Shown here one piece after another: positions 6,288-15,918 of a stretch of DNA of 59,445 bases. Numbering within the stretch: position 1 is the stretch's first letter; each line of letters opens with the position of its first letter. Under the pieces are notes generated by a model. It did no database searches and was not told the origin of the DNA. It saw only the letters and a program-made list of their open reading frames with translations. Source of the DNA: Prolixibacteraceae bacterium (GTDB lineage: Bacteria; Bacteroidota; Bacteroidia; Bacteroidales; Prolixibacteraceae); the NCBI GenBank assembly GCA_019163175.1, contig JAFLKN010000055.1, forward strand, positions 1 through 59,445. Direction: 5' to 3'. Made by a program: the position numbers and the translations under genes.

Positions 6288-8633
6288 CTAGAACGGATAA
6301 CCGATAGCAAATGAGAGATTAAAATGCTCACCGGTAATGGGATAGTTTCCGGGAATTAACCGTTTTCCGGCAGGCAATGAAGGATCGCGCATTTTCATAC
6401 CCAAATCGAGACGAAACAGAAAATAAGTAAAATCGAACCGAACTCCGAATCCGGAACCTACTGCAATCTGTTTATAGAACTCGTTTACCTTAAATACAGA
6501 CCCCTCACGGTTGTCTTTGTAGTTTATCGCCCATACATTTCCGGCATCGGCAAACAAAGCGCCTTCCATTCTCCAGAATAATTTAAAGCGGTATTCCAGG
6601 TTGGCCTCAAGCTTAATGTCCGACGATTGGTTTGGATAAATATCAGAAGGAGCCTTGTAGGAACCTGGCCCCAAAGACCTCACCTGCCATGCACGTATTC
6701 CGTTGGCACCACCCGTAAAATACTTCTTTTCGAATGGCAGCACATTAAAGTTGCCATATGGAACACCAATGCCAACAAATGCACGCCCAACAATGGAACT
6801 AAGTCTATCGATAATATGACCATACCGATACTCGAAATCACCTTTAATGTATTGGGCAAACCGGGTGTTCAGTATCTCGTAATACGAACTGGTCAGGTTG
6901 GTAACTGAATCAAGAACACTGGTTTTTTCTTTATTAATTAATCTGGAATAAAGGCCAAGCAGATTTCCGGCCGACTCAACATTCACCCTAAAGTATTTGT
7001 AATCCTCTCGTTTATTGATATTCTGAGTATTGTACATCCAACTGTAATTCGATGCAAAAATCAGGTGGTCGGTAAAGCTGCTTTTTATATACAAGTCTTT
7101 GATTGAATTGATGAATGCGGGAGTAAGCCTGTACAAATTCACATAATTTAAATCAATCAACGACAAAGAATGAAACTTGTAATTCGTTGTCTTCCAATTG
7201 TAGGCAAATTTCAGATTGGTAATTGTTCGCGTATAATCAGGACGATTCTGATAGTTAAACCCCATTGTAAATTTGGTTTCAGGAATCTGGAACGTAAACA
7301 AACGCTTAGCCCTTATAAAACTCAGGAATTTAGGAATTGTAAGACTGGATTCGAGACCAAATTCGCGGGTATTGAAATCGAGACTGTTATTTTCAATCAG
7401 AGCCTGTTGCTTTTCGCGGGCACCCTTTAATTGCAAATCGAATACTTCGGCACCGCCAAAAACATTCCGATGCTGAAAATTTAAATTACCGGCAACCCCA
7501 AGATTTCCCGAAGAGTTCGTTCCTTCAACATCAACCGAGAAATTTTGTCTTGGCAGTGGAGATAGCTGCATCCGACAATCTAACAATGGAATTGAATCTT
7601 CGCCAAACATATTCGTGTCGGTAAAGCCGATATTAATCAAACTAAATTGTTTCAGCCGGTTAAGTGCGCGATACGTTTTTTCTGCATTCTGCAAACTGTA
7701 ATAAGTGCTGTCCTTCAACCGGTTTAGAGTATAAAACAACTCAGGCTTGTATTTCAGTTTTCCAGTATAAATAAAAGTGTAATTTTTGTCGACGAGTGTG
7801 TCCAACTTTTGCCCAAGCGGATCGCCCGACAAATCGGTTGCTTTGTAACTCGGATTTATCAGGTAATTCCTGATTTTATATTTTTTATGCGGTACAACTT
7901 CTTCTTCATCATTCTTTAACAAAGCATCGTCAACACTCACTGTAAGATTCACCCGGTTATCAAAAAAGCTGGTGTCGGCCTGAAAACTAACAAATTCTTC
8001 AGCAAAATTATAATAGCCCCTATCTTTCAAAAACTGCGAAATCCGTTTCCGCTCAGCATTTAATACATCCAAATCAAAAACATCGTTTGTTCGGATTAGC
8101 CTGTCCACCGAATCATTGAGCAAAATAGTTTGCAGGCCTGGATCTTTAATCGAATAAGCGTATTTACGAATTCGGTAAGGTTGTTTTGCTTTAATGTCAA
8201 ATATCAGATTCACCTTCTTTTGCCCTTTACCTACAATCACCGAATCGTTTACTTCAGCATTGTAATACCCTTTGTTCTTTAGGTAAATTAAAAGCTGATT
8301 GTGACTTCTTTGAGCCTGAAATTCTTCGTACAGCACAGGAGCTTCACCAATTCGCTTCAGCCAACCGCCTTCCTTTTTTACTGAAGACAAATTATACACC
8401 CATAAATGGAATTTCAGAACTCCTAAAATCCGAAGATTTTCTTTCTGCTTAATGTGGGTCTTTAGTTCCTCACGTTTAAGATTTTTGTCATCAACTTTTA
8501 CCGATATTTTATTGAGCAAATATTTACCTTCGGGCACAAATCTGGTCGAACTGCATGATGCCAAAAACAGAACGCCGGCAAAAAGAACGGTCAGTTTGAA
8601 AAGTAAATATTTGTACCGAAGGAATAAGGGCAT
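6288..8633 (-). CDS. tamL: Translocation and assembly module lipoprotein TamL (BamA/TamA family)
   Basis: A 781-residue Omp85-family protein. A signal peptide ends in a lipobox (LFLASC, Cys27), so the mature protein is lipid-anchored, as in the Bacteroidota TamL group and unlike BamA. Residues about 35-410 carry POTRA-like segments (for example YLKNKGYYNAEVNDSV and FLKDRGYYNF). About 430-781 is a 16-strand barrel with GGANGIRAWQVRSLGPGSY as the conserved lid-loop motif. It ends with an aromatic residue (YPF), typical of outer-membrane barrels. It probably works with an inner-membrane TamB, which is not encoded here. It is divergent from the SpoU methylase. Confidence 0.88.
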   Translation of the reverse strand: MPLFLRYKYLLFKLTVLFAGVLFLASCSSTRFVPEGKYLLNKISVKVDDKNLKREELKTHIKQKENLRILGVLKFHLWVYNLSSVKKEGGWLKRIGEAPVLYEEFQAQRSHNQLLIYLKNKGYYNAEVNDSVIVGKGQKKVNLIFDIKAKQPYRIRKYAYSIKDPGLQTILLNDSVDRLIRTNDVFDLDVLNAERKRISQFLKDRGYYNFAEEFVSFQADTSFFDNRVNLTVSVDDALLKNDEEEVVPHKKYKIRNYLINPSYKATDLSGDPLGQKLDTLVDKNYTFIYTGKLKYKPELFYTLNRLKDSTYYSLQNAEKTYRALNRLKQFSLINIGFTDTNMFGEDSIPLLDCRMQLSPLPRQNFSVDVEGTNSSGNLGVAGNLNFQHRNVFGGAEVFDLQLKGAREKQQALIENNSLDFNTREFGLESSLTIPKFLSFIRAKRLFTFQIPETKFTMGFNYQNRPDYTRTITNLKFAYNWKTTNYKFHSLSLIDLNYVNLYRLTPAFINSIKDLYIKSSFTDHLIFASNYSWMYNTQNINKREDYKYFRVNVESAGNLLGLYSRLINKEKTSVLDSVTNLTSSYYEILNTRFAQYIKGDFEYRYGHIIDRLSSIVGRAFVGIGVPYGNFNVLPFEKKYFTGGANGIRAWQVRSLGPGSYKAPSDIYPNQSSDIKLEANLEYRFKLFWRMEGALFADAGNVWAINYKDNREGSVFKVNEFYKQIAVGSGFGVRFDFTYFLFRLDLGMKMRDPSLPAGKRLIPGNYPITGEHFNLSFAIGYPF

Positions 8634-8648
8634 GATTTTATGTTTTTA

Positions 8649-8677
8649 CAAAAATAAACAGAGCTTTCGGTTCGCAA
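8649..8677 (-). promoter_or_regulatory. Candidate tamL promoter
   Basis: The minus strand has TTTG with its TTG at 8677-8675, an 18-bp spacer and TATTTTTG at 8656-8649, fitting TAnnTTTG. The implied start lies only about 10 nt before the tamL ATG, so the leader would be very short. Confidence 0.45.
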
Positions 8678-8823
8678 ATCTTTCATCTGTTTATTTTTTA
8701 TTTTTTATTGCCAGATGGAATTCGCATGATTCGAAAATTATCATTTAGATTTGTCATTATTATGAATCATGCTCATTTCAGACCTTTTTATTTTTACATT
8801 TTTAGAACGAAGAAAGTTAAAGT

Positions 8824-9585
8824 ATGTTGAGCAAGAACAAAATTAAACTGATACAATCGCTAAACCGAAAAAAAAATCGGGACGAAACCGGCCTTTTCCT
8901 GGTTGAAGGTAACAAAATGGTTGAAGAGTCTCTTCGTTCTGAATACCTGATAGAAACTTTGGTTTGTACCTCTGCATTCCTTGACGAACATCCGGGAATC
9001 AATACGCAGGCGTTTGAATTGATTGAAACCGACAGCGAAACCATACAGAAAGCCAGCTTGCTTCAAAACCCCCAAGATGCACTTGCATTGGTAAAGCAGC
9101 CCAAAAATTGCAAATCTGAATTTAATTTGGACCAAGACCTTGTTCTGGCGCTCGATTTTATTCAGGACCCCGGAAATCTGGGAACGATACTTCGCATAGC
9201 CGACTGGTTCGGAATTTCAACACTTGTTTGCTCCGAAAACACAGTCGATTCTTTTAATCCAAAGGTGGTACAAGCCAGCATGGGAGCAATCTTCAGGATA
9301 AAAACATGGTACACCGATCTGCCACTATTTCTGGATGAAGCAAATAAAGCTCAAATTCCTGTTTATGGAACTTTTCTGAATGGCAACGATATTTACAAGG
9401 AAACTTTAAGCAGAAATGGCATCATCATTTTAGGAAACGAAGGAAATGGAATTTCAGAACAAGTAGGCCAATATGTAACAAACAAATTGCTTATTCCAAG
9501 CTTTTCAACGAACGAAAACAAACCCGAATCACTAAACGTAGCTATTGCCACAGCGATTTGCTGCAGTGAATTTAAACGGAGATAA
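8824..9585 (+). CDS. TrmH/SpoU-family RNA 2'-O-methyltransferase
   Basis: A 253-residue SPOUT enzyme that methylates ribose 2'-OH in rRNA or tRNA using SAM. Residues 1-95 are the substrate-binding domain (SLNRKKNRDETGLFLVEGNKMVEE). About 105-253 form the trefoil-knot domain with the three SpoU motifs: LDFIQDPGNLGTILRIADW (motif 1, Asn and Arg), IILGNEGNGIS (motif 2) and IPSFSTNENKPESLNVAIATA (motif 3). The target nucleotide cannot be told from sequence. It is divergent from tamL and ends 31 bp from the convergent flavoprotein gene. Confidence 0.9.
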   Translation: MLSKNKIKLIQSLNRKKNRDETGLFLVEGNKMVEESLRSEYLIETLVCTSAFLDEHPGINTQAFELIETDSETIQKASLLQNPQDALALVKQPKNCKSEFNLDQDLVLALDFIQDPGNLGTILRIADWFGISTLVCSENTVDSFNPKVVQASMGAIFRIKTWYTDLPLFLDEANKAQIPVYGTFLNGNDIYKETLSRNGIIILGNEGNGISEQVGQYVTNKLLIPSFSTNENKPESLNVAIATAICCSEFKRR

Positions 9586-9616
9586 AATTTGTTTGGATCG
9601 GGAAACGAATACAAAA

Positions 9617-11179
9617 CTACTGTCTATTTCTGAAATTTTCGGCAAAAGCTTCGGCACAGCGCTCTCCATCCATGGCTGAAGATACAATTCCACCAGCATA
9701 TCCGGCTCCTTCACCACAAGGATAAAGTCCCTTAACCTTAACATGTTCGTATGTTTCTTCTTTGCGCGGAATCCGTATGGGCGACGAAGTGCGTGACTCG
9801 ACTCCAACAACCACAGCCTCATTGGTGAGGTATCCGTGCGCTTTTTTATCTATCAGTTTAAATGCTTCCTGAAGTCGGGTTCTGATCCGTTTCGGAAGTT
9901 TATCGTGTAATGGAACCGAAACCAAACCTGGATGATAGGACGATTGAGGCAAATCCTGAGAAAACTGACCGGCTACAAAATCGGCCATTCGCTGGGCAGG
10001 TGCAAATTGCGAATTACCATTCAGCGAAAAGCATAAACGTTCTATCTTACGTTGAAATTCTAAGCCCGCAAAAACGCCCAAATGCCTGAATTCATTCAAA
10101 TCTTCTGGCCTGATTTCCACAACCATACCCGAATTGGCAAATGCAGTATTTCGTTTAGTCGGCGACATTCCGTTGATTACCATTTCTCCGGGAGCTGTTG
10201 CAGCTGGAACCATAATTCCGCCCGGACACATACAAAATGAATATACACCACGATCTTCAACCTGCTCAACAAAAGAATAGGTTGCTGGCGGAAGATATGG
10301 CCCACGTTGCGGTTGGTTGTATTGAATTGAGTCAATTAACGTTTGTGGATGTTCGGCTCTGACACCAACCGCAAATGTTTTTGCTTCGATGGATATTCCT
10401 CTTTCGTAAAGCAGTTCATAGATTTCGCGGGCCGAATGACCCGTTGCCAAAATTACAGCTTCTGCTTCTACAAGTGTGGTATCCGAAAGCATAATTCCGG
10501 TACAATGATCATTTTCAACAATGAAATCGGCAACCCGGCTATTAAAATGAATCTCACCACCAGCTTCGACTATCTTATTCCGGATATTGGTAATAATCCC
10601 GGGAAGCATGTTGGTTCCGATGTGAGGATGTGCATCAACCAGAATTTCAGGAAGCGCTCCATTGGCATAAAATATTTCGAGAATTCGCCTGATATTTCCT
10701 CTTTTTTTCGAACGGGTGTACAATTTTCCGTCAGAAAAGGTACCTGCCCCACCCTCTCCAAATCCATAATTCGAATCCGGGTCGACAATATGTTCCCGAT
10801 GAATTTTTGCAATATCGCGTTTACGGTCGCTTACATTTTTCCCACGTTCAAAAATAATAGGTTTGAACCCGAGTTCAATCAACCGCAGCGCAGCAAAAAG
10901 TCCGGCAGGACCAGCTCCAACAATAATAACCGAAGGCTTTTGGTCAACCCGATCATACTTAAAATCGATTTGCTCATGTACCGGAAGCTCATCAATAAAA
11001 ACTTCGACACCCAAATTTATGCGAATTACACGCTGACGAGCATCAATTGATTTTCGCCTGACATTTATTAGTTTAATTCGATCTTCATCAACATGAAGCT
11101 TCTCTGCTAAGATGGGTTTATAGAACTGCTCGTCGGATGCCTGTTTAGGCGAGAGTGACAAATTAATTTCCTGTTTCAA
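9617..11179 (-). CDS. FAD-dependent oxidoreductase, COG2509 type
   Basis: A 520-residue flavoprotein. Residues about 1-80 are a small N-terminal domain. At about 84-115 is an FAD-binding Rossmann motif (VIIVGAGPAGLFAALRLIE...FERG). GFGEGGAGTFSDGKLYTR is characteristic of COG2509 dehydrogenases, ATGHSAREIYELL closes the FAD fold, and GEGAGYAGGIVSSAMDG is the C-terminal FAD motif. The substrate is unknown; the family resembles HI0933-type and geranylgeranyl-reductase-like flavoproteins. Its start lies 2 bp after the porT stop, so the two are almost certainly co-transcribed, behind ubiE. Confidence 0.85.
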   Translation of the reverse strand: MKQEINLSLSPKQASDEQFYKPILAEKLHVDEDRIKLINVRRKSIDARQRVIRINLGVEVFIDELPVHEQIDFKYDRVDQKPSVIIVGAGPAGLFAALRLIELGFKPIIFERGKNVSDRKRDIAKIHREHIVDPDSNYGFGEGGAGTFSDGKLYTRSKKRGNIRRILEIFYANGALPEILVDAHPHIGTNMLPGIITNIRNKIVEAGGEIHFNSRVADFIVENDHCTGIMLSDTTLVEAEAVILATGHSAREIYELLYERGISIEAKTFAVGVRAEHPQTLIDSIQYNQPQRGPYLPPATYSFVEQVEDRGVYSFCMCPGGIMVPAATAPGEMVINGMSPTKRNTAFANSGMVVEIRPEDLNEFRHLGVFAGLEFQRKIERLCFSLNGNSQFAPAQRMADFVAGQFSQDLPQSSYHPGLVSVPLHDKLPKRIRTRLQEAFKLIDKKAHGYLTNEAVVVGVESRTSSPIRIPRKEETYEHVKVKGLYPCGEGAGYAGGIVSSAMDGERCAEAFAENFRNRQ

Positions 11180-11181
11180 GG

Positions 11182-11943
11182 CTATTCGAAATGAAAACTA
11201 AGTACGAACATATTGGATGAGAGCTTTGAAAAAGCGTTGGTATACACCTGAGGTTGCGTTGCCTTTGGTCCATTGTCAAGTACATTGTCCAAACCAAAGC
11301 TAAACTTCAACTCCGTTGAAAGTCTAAAGAATTGCAGATAAGTATCCCAGCCCATACCTGCTTCAACCGAGGCGCTAAAGGGCTTTAACCGAACCAAATC
11401 TTCCTGACCAGTTTTCGAAATATCTATCCGGTAGGCTACTCCTGAAATTAAATATGGTCTTTGATTATTCATCTTTCTTGATTTGTATTTCAGCAACAAC
11501 GGAAAATCAAGAAAAGTTGATTTAATGGAATAAAAATCACTACCCGGATTATTTATATCCTCAATTGGGATATTATAAACGATTCGGCGCTCGGAAAACG
11601 ACATTCCAGGAAGAAACCGAAGGTCAAAGCTTTCTGCCAGGCGCAGGTTTGTTACAATTCCTACGGTAAACCCTGGAACTAAAGAAGAAACATCGGCTCT
11701 GATTTTACGATCGGGCGTAATGGTTTCGCCGGCAATTACCTCCAATTTCTCCAAATCAAACTTAGGATTATTGCCGATATAATTGTAATGATCGAAATTA
11801 AAATCGACCGCATTGATGCCAAGTGTAAAGCCGAAATGAATGCGTTTTTCATCGAAAGTAGTCAGATTCTTCAACAACAATCGTTGTGCGACTGATGAGA
11901 AACCAACCAACAGAAATATAAGGATATAAAAAATTCTCTTCAC
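11182..11943 (-). CDS. porT: PorT-family outer-membrane protein (type IX secretion/gliding)
   Basis: About 253 residues from a GTG at 11943. The preceding 12 codons (MWFLSVVDNCFI) do not belong to a signal peptide, whereas KRIFYILIFLLVGFSSVAQ after the GTG does. The mature part is an eight-strand-type beta-barrel with alternating hydrophobic segments (FGFTLGINAVDF, VGIVTNLRL, FLPGMSFSERRIVY) ending in FVLSFHFE. PorT is required for type IX secretion in Porphyromonas gingivalis, and ubiE-porT adjacency is common in Bacteroidales. The adhesin at 19253-25705 would be a substrate of that system. A generic porin-family barrel is the alternative. Confidence 0.78.
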   Translation of the reverse strand: MKRIFYILIFLLVGFSSVAQRLLLKNLTTFDEKRIHFGFTLGINAVDFNFDHYNYIGNNPKFDLEKLEVIAGETITPDRKIRADVSSLVPGFTVGIVTNLRLAESFDLRFLPGMSFSERRIVYNIPIEDINNPGSDFYSIKSTFLDFPLLLKYKSRKMNNQRPYLISGVAYRIDISKTGQEDLVRLKPFSASVEAGMGWDTYLQFFRLSTELKFSFGLDNVLDNGPKATQPQVYTNAFSKLSSNMFVLSFHFE

Positions 11944-12005
11944 AATAAAACAGTTATCAACTACTGAAAGAAACCACAAAAGTACTAAATTATTGTATGA
12001 TGAAT

Positions 12006-12728
12006 CTATTTTTGAGCGATGTAGATCGTTGCAATTCCAAATGTTAATCTTTTCTGCCGGTTTTTCGAAAATCCTACACGCTGTAATATGGATAAAAACT
12101 TCAGATCATCAGGAAAAGCCATGACAGATTCGGGTAAATACGAATATGCAGAACTATCTTTTGAAATTAAGCGACCAATAAAGGGTAAAATCCTGAAAAA
12201 ATAGAACAGATAAAATTGCTTCATCGGAAAGTATCTTGGTTTAGAGAACTCAAGTATAATTACCACTCCATCTTTCTTTATAACTCGGTGGAACTCCTTT
12301 AGACCATTTTCCAGATTCTCGAAATTCCGAACTCCAAACGCCACAGTAATGGCATCGAACTGTTCGTCCTGAAAAGGCATGGCTTCAGAGTCGCCCTTCC
12401 GGAATTCGATTACATCTGCCAAACCTAATCGTTTGGCCTTTTCCCTGCCCACATTAAGCATCTGCTCAGAAAGGTCGAATCCAATAATTTTTCGGGGTTT
12501 CAGTTTTGAAGCTGCAACAGCAAAATCACCGGTTCCGGTAGCTACATCAAGAATATAATCGCTTTTATATGACGAGAGTATCCGTATAGCCTTCTTTCGC
12601 CAAAGCTTATCAATGCCCAAAGAAAGAAAATGATTCAGAAAATCATATTTGGGAGCAATATTGTCGAACATTTGCTCCACCTGTTGTTTCTTTTGCTGCT
12701 CGGAATCTTTGTAAGGGGTAACTTGCAT
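12006..12728 (-). CDS. ubiE: Demethylmenaquinone methyltransferase
   Basis: A 240-residue SAM-dependent methyltransferase for the last step of menaquinone synthesis (also called MenG). Motifs are FDNIAPKYDFLNHFLSLGIDKLWR, the UbiE signature, ILDVATGTGDFA (SAM motif I), FRKGDSEAMPF, ITVAFGVRNFENLE and LEFSKPRYFPMKQFY. Together with a Bacteroidota background this implies menaquinone-based respiration. It is followed 62 bp later by porT and preceded by the PurM-like gene, all on the minus strand. Confidence 0.94.
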   Translation of the reverse strand: MQVTPYKDSEQQKKQQVEQMFDNIAPKYDFLNHFLSLGIDKLWRKKAIRILSSYKSDYILDVATGTGDFAVAASKLKPRKIIGFDLSEQMLNVGREKAKRLGLADVIEFRKGDSEAMPFQDEQFDAITVAFGVRNFENLENGLKEFHRVIKKDGVVIILEFSKPRYFPMKQFYLFYFFRILPFIGRLISKDSSAYSYLPESVMAFPDDLKFLSILQRVGFSKNRQKRLTFGIATIYIAQK

Positions 12729-12793
12729 GGTTAATTATTTAGTCTGAACAGCTTTTGTAAGGTTCAAAACAGGAAACGTCTATCGGATTCAAA

Positions 12794-13831
12794 TTAATTG
12801 GAAGGAGTCATTTTATCAACAAAGCCAAAAGATTCGTCATCAATCCTGATTTCACCTTTGGTAACATGTCCAAGTGCAAAAAACGACACTTTTAAGCTAC
12901 TCATCAGGTCAACAAATTCATCAACATTTTTAGGATCAACACCAACTACAATACGGCCCATAGCCTCACCAAACAAAAACGCATCCTTTCTGATTTCAGC
13001 ATCCGAAGTAATATCGAATCCAAATCCGGAAGGCATACCTGCACGAAGTAGAGTGAAAAATAATCCACCTTTACTAACCGGATTTGCTGAGGTCAACAAG
13101 CCCGACTGAATGAGCTTTTTCATGACCGATTGCAATTTCACTTCAACATCAATGTCAAAAACAGGAAGTGACGATTCCGATATCTCATGATAGAATTCTA
13201 GATATTCTGAAGAATTGATATCATCATACGACTTTCCGATCATGAAAATATTATTGCCCTTGTTCTTGAAACTATGTGTAACAAGTTTATCCTTATCAGG
13301 AATAGAGGCCATGATGCTGATTATTATCGTTGGATAAACCGGACCATGTGCCGAAAAATAATCAAACCTGATTTTACGGTCTGTCAGCTTAATATTGAAT
13401 TTTTTACAGGCATTTTCCAAACCCTTTTTTGCACCCGCGGCTATAAATTGCCCATTGGGATCAGCAACATTGATATGATACAAAAATGAGCTAATCGCCT
13501 CGGGAACAGCTCCAAAACACAACATTTTCCGCACTGCACGTGCAACAAGGATTTCAGTTGCTTGCTGCGGATCTATTTCGAGGTGATGATGAAGTGCATG
13601 CGTAGAAATGGCCATCATCTGACCGCTTTCAGAACAAAATATACCAGTTTCTTCATTTTCACTGTCCGAGATCTCAGAAAGATCAATCGACTCATCAGAA
13701 AAATCATTGAAATAGTTAATTGCGGCAAGATTTGGATCAGCCATCAGATTATAAACAATATCCTGAATGTCCTGTTCCTCTGGTAATTGTTCGATTGTAA
13801 ATTCCTGTATTTCGTTATTCTGTTCTATCAT
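12794..13831 (-). CDS. AIR-synthase-related protein (PurM/PurL-like half)
   Basis: A 345-residue protein. Residues 1-60 are an acidic extension (LPEEQDIQDI, DFSDESIDLSEISDSENEE) without family resemblance. About 65-335 resemble the AIR synthase fold of PurM and the second half of PurL, with VARAVRKMLCFGAVPEA, GAKKGLENACKKF, MIGKSYDDINSSEY, LLTSANPVSKGGLFFTL and EAMGRIVVGVDP. It is far shorter than full PurL (over 700 in the small form, about 1230 in the large form) and lacks a glutaminase. It could bind ATP and a phosphoribosyl ligand, act as a subunit, or be a divergent non-purine enzyme. No purine operon surrounds it. Confidence 0.7.
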   Translation of the reverse strand: MIEQNNEIQEFTIEQLPEEQDIQDIVYNLMADPNLAAINYFNDFSDESIDLSEISDSENEETGIFCSESGQMMAISTHALHHHLEIDPQQATEILVARAVRKMLCFGAVPEAISSFLYHINVADPNGQFIAAGAKKGLENACKKFNIKLTDRKIRFDYFSAHGPVYPTIIISIMASIPDKDKLVTHSFKNKGNNIFMIGKSYDDINSSEYLEFYHEISESSLPVFDIDVEVKLQSVMKKLIQSGLLTSANPVSKGGLFFTLLRAGMPSGFGFDITSDAEIRKDAFLFGEAMGRIVVGVDPKNVDEFVDLMSSLKVSFFALGHVTKGEIRIDDESFGFVDKMTPSN

Positions 13832-13940
13832 GATGTGTATTTTAGCTTTATATGCAGAAACAAAAATAATTAAGTAGTTTGTTATTCCATAAGTTTTACA
13901 GAATTTTTAATTTTAAACTCTATTTATACCAACCATACAC

Positions 13941-14702
13941 ATGAATCAGAAAATAGCTTTAATCACCGGTGCCACAGCAGGTATCGGGTATGAAACAGCC
14001 CTATTGCTCGCCCAAAACAATTACGATTTAATACTTACCGGAAGAAGAAAAGACAGGCTCGATGCACTTGAAAATAAGCTGAAATCATCATTTACCTGTA
14101 AAATCATTACGCTGAACTTTGATATCAGAATAAAAACAGAAACAGAGGATGCATTAAACAGCCTTCCTGATGAATGGAAAGCCATAGATTTACTGCTCAA
14201 CAATGCGGGCTTAGCAGCTGGGCTAGCCCCAATAAACTCGGCCGATGTTGATGATTGGGAAAGAATGATTGACACCAATGTAAAAGGATTACTTTATACT
14301 TCAAGAATTGTTAGTACATGGATGATAGAACGGCAAAAAGGTCATATCATCAACATTTCATCCATTGCAGGAAGAGAGTCATACCCTAACGGCTCCGTAT
14401 ACTGCGGAACGAAACACGCAGTTGAAGCCATTTCAAGAGCCATGCGGATTGAATTACTGCCCTATGGTATCAAGGTAACCACACTCTCGCCAGGTGCTGT
14501 TGAAACAGAATTTTCAGTGGTTCGTTTCCGGGGCGATCAGGAAAGAGCAGATCAGGTTTACAAAGGCTTTAAACCACTTTCGCCTAAGGATGTAGCTGAA
14601 ACCATTTTATTTATTTCAAGCCGCCCTCCTCATGTAAATATTGATGATTTACTGATTTTGCCAACCAGCCAGGGTTCTGCAAGAGATATTTTCAGGAAAT
14701 AG
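13941..14702 (+). CDS. Short-chain dehydrogenase/reductase, YdfG-like
   Basis: A 253-residue classical SDR. ALITGATAGIGYETA at the N-terminus is the NAD(P) glycine motif; TGRRKDRL suggests NADP preference. NNAGLAAG, catalytic Ser in INISSIAGRE and YCGTKHA (YxxxK) complete the active site. The pattern is close to YdfG-type 3-hydroxy-acid or L-allo-threonine dehydrogenases, though the substrate is inferred only by resemblance. It is divergent from the PurM-like gene and followed by an Ldh2-family dehydrogenase. Confidence 0.88.
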   Translation: MNQKIALITGATAGIGYETALLLAQNNYDLILTGRRKDRLDALENKLKSSFTCKIITLNFDIRIKTETEDALNSLPDEWKAIDLLLNNAGLAAGLAPINSADVDDWERMIDTNVKGLLYTSRIVSTWMIERQKGHIINISSIAGRESYPNGSVYCGTKHAVEAISRAMRIELLPYGIKVTTLSPGAVETEFSVVRFRGDQERADQVYKGFKPLSPKDVAETILFISSRPPHVNIDDLLILPTSQGSARDIFRK

Positions 14703-14802
14703 TTTATTGCAATTCGCTTCTGAATAATTGGGATTCGTATTAGTTTTGGCAAATTTTCCGGAGTTAAAAGAATGACGGGAGACATTTTTATAGGTTTTTA
14801 TC

Positions 14803-15900
14803 ATGATCATTTACAATTCATCATATTTAAAACAGTTTACAGCCCAAGTTTTTATTAAAATGGGCTGTCCGGAAGATCAGGCATGGATTGCCGCAGATTG
14901 CCTGAATCAGGCAGATTTGCGTGGTGTCGATTCGCACGGCGTTGCACGTTTGAGCGGTTATATTCGTTTATGGGAACTTAAACGACTGAATGCCACCCCT
15001 CAAATGAGTATTCTACATGAGACTCCTAGTACCGCCGTTTTGGATGGTGATAAAGGATTAGGTTTGGTTACTGCCCCGCATGCCATGCGTATTGCCATCG
15101 AAAAAGCAAAAATTGCAGGAACAGGTTGGGTTGCAGTTCAAAACTCGAACCACTACGGCATTGCCGGTTACCATGCTATGATGGCCTTGGAACACGATAT
15201 GATTGGTATTTCGATGACCAATGCAAGTCCATTAGTTGCTCCAACATTTTCGAAAAGTCGGTTCCTGGGAACAAATCCGATAGCAGTTGCATTTCCGGCC
15301 TTGCACCAACCCCCACTCGTAATCGATATGGCAACCACGACTGTTGCAAACGGAAAATTGGAAGTATTGCAGCGCAAGGGAATGGATGCTCCTTTGGGAT
15401 GGACGCAGGATAAAGATGGAAATCCAACTACAGACGCATATTCGCTAAAAAAAGGTGGTTCAATGCTTCCTTTGGGCGGTGATCGCGATCATGGAGGACA
15501 CAAAGGATATTGCCTGGGTGCTATGGTCGATATATTTTCTGCGGTGCTGTCGGGTGCAAATTATGGTCCCTGGGTTCCACCATTTGTTAGTTTTCTGGAA
15601 CCTCCGGCCAATCAGGTTGGAAATGGGATCGGCCATTTCCTGGGAGCCATCCGAGTTGATGCGTTCAGGCCGGCTCTGGAATTTAAGGAAAATATGGATA
15701 AATGGATACATACTTTCAGGAATGCCGAACCCTCAGATGGACAGGAAAAAGTATTGATTCCAGGTGATCCGGAGCGTGAATTAACTGCGGAACGTATTAA
15801 AAATGGCATACCTTTGCACGAACAGGTTGTTGACGACCTGAAAAAGCTTGGTGAAAGTTTTGGTATTGAATTCGAAGATAAATTTGAAGATAGAAAGTAA
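14803..15900 (+). CDS. Malate/L-lactate dehydrogenase family oxidoreductase (Ldh2)
   Basis: A 365-residue member of the Ldh2/YlbC family, which reduces 2-oxo acids with NAD(P)H and is unrelated to classical LDH. Signature segments are NQADLRGVDSHGVARLSGYI, containing the catalytic His, VQNSNHYGIAGYHAM, LGTNPIAVAFPA and DHGGHKGYCLGAMVDIFSAVLSG. Family members act on malate, lactate, ureidoglycolate or sulfolactate, so the substrate is open. It lies 18 bp upstream of the glycosyltransferase gene and may be co-transcribed with it. Confidence 0.9.
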   Translation: MIIYNSSYLKQFTAQVFIKMGCPEDQAWIAADCLNQADLRGVDSHGVARLSGYIRLWELKRLNATPQMSILHETPSTAVLDGDKGLGLVTAPHAMRIAIEKAKIAGTGWVAVQNSNHYGIAGYHAMMALEHDMIGISMTNASPLVAPTFSKSRFLGTNPIAVAFPALHQPPLVIDMATTTVANGKLEVLQRKGMDAPLGWTQDKDGNPTTDAYSLKKGGSMLPLGGDRDHGGHKGYCLGAMVDIFSAVLSGANYGPWVPPFVSFLEPPANQVGNGIGHFLGAIRVDAFRPALEFKENMDKWIHTFRNAEPSDGQEKVLIPGDPERELTAERIKNGIPLHEQVVDDLKKLGESFGIEFEDKFEDRK

Positions 15901-15918
15901 TAGAAAGCAATAACTTGC

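Noticed and set aside
10343-11050. 235-codon ORF on the plus strand inside the COG2509 gene
   Set aside because: The opposite strand encodes a complete flavoprotein with intact FAD motifs, and the plus-strand translation shows no domain character; it is an antisense shadow.
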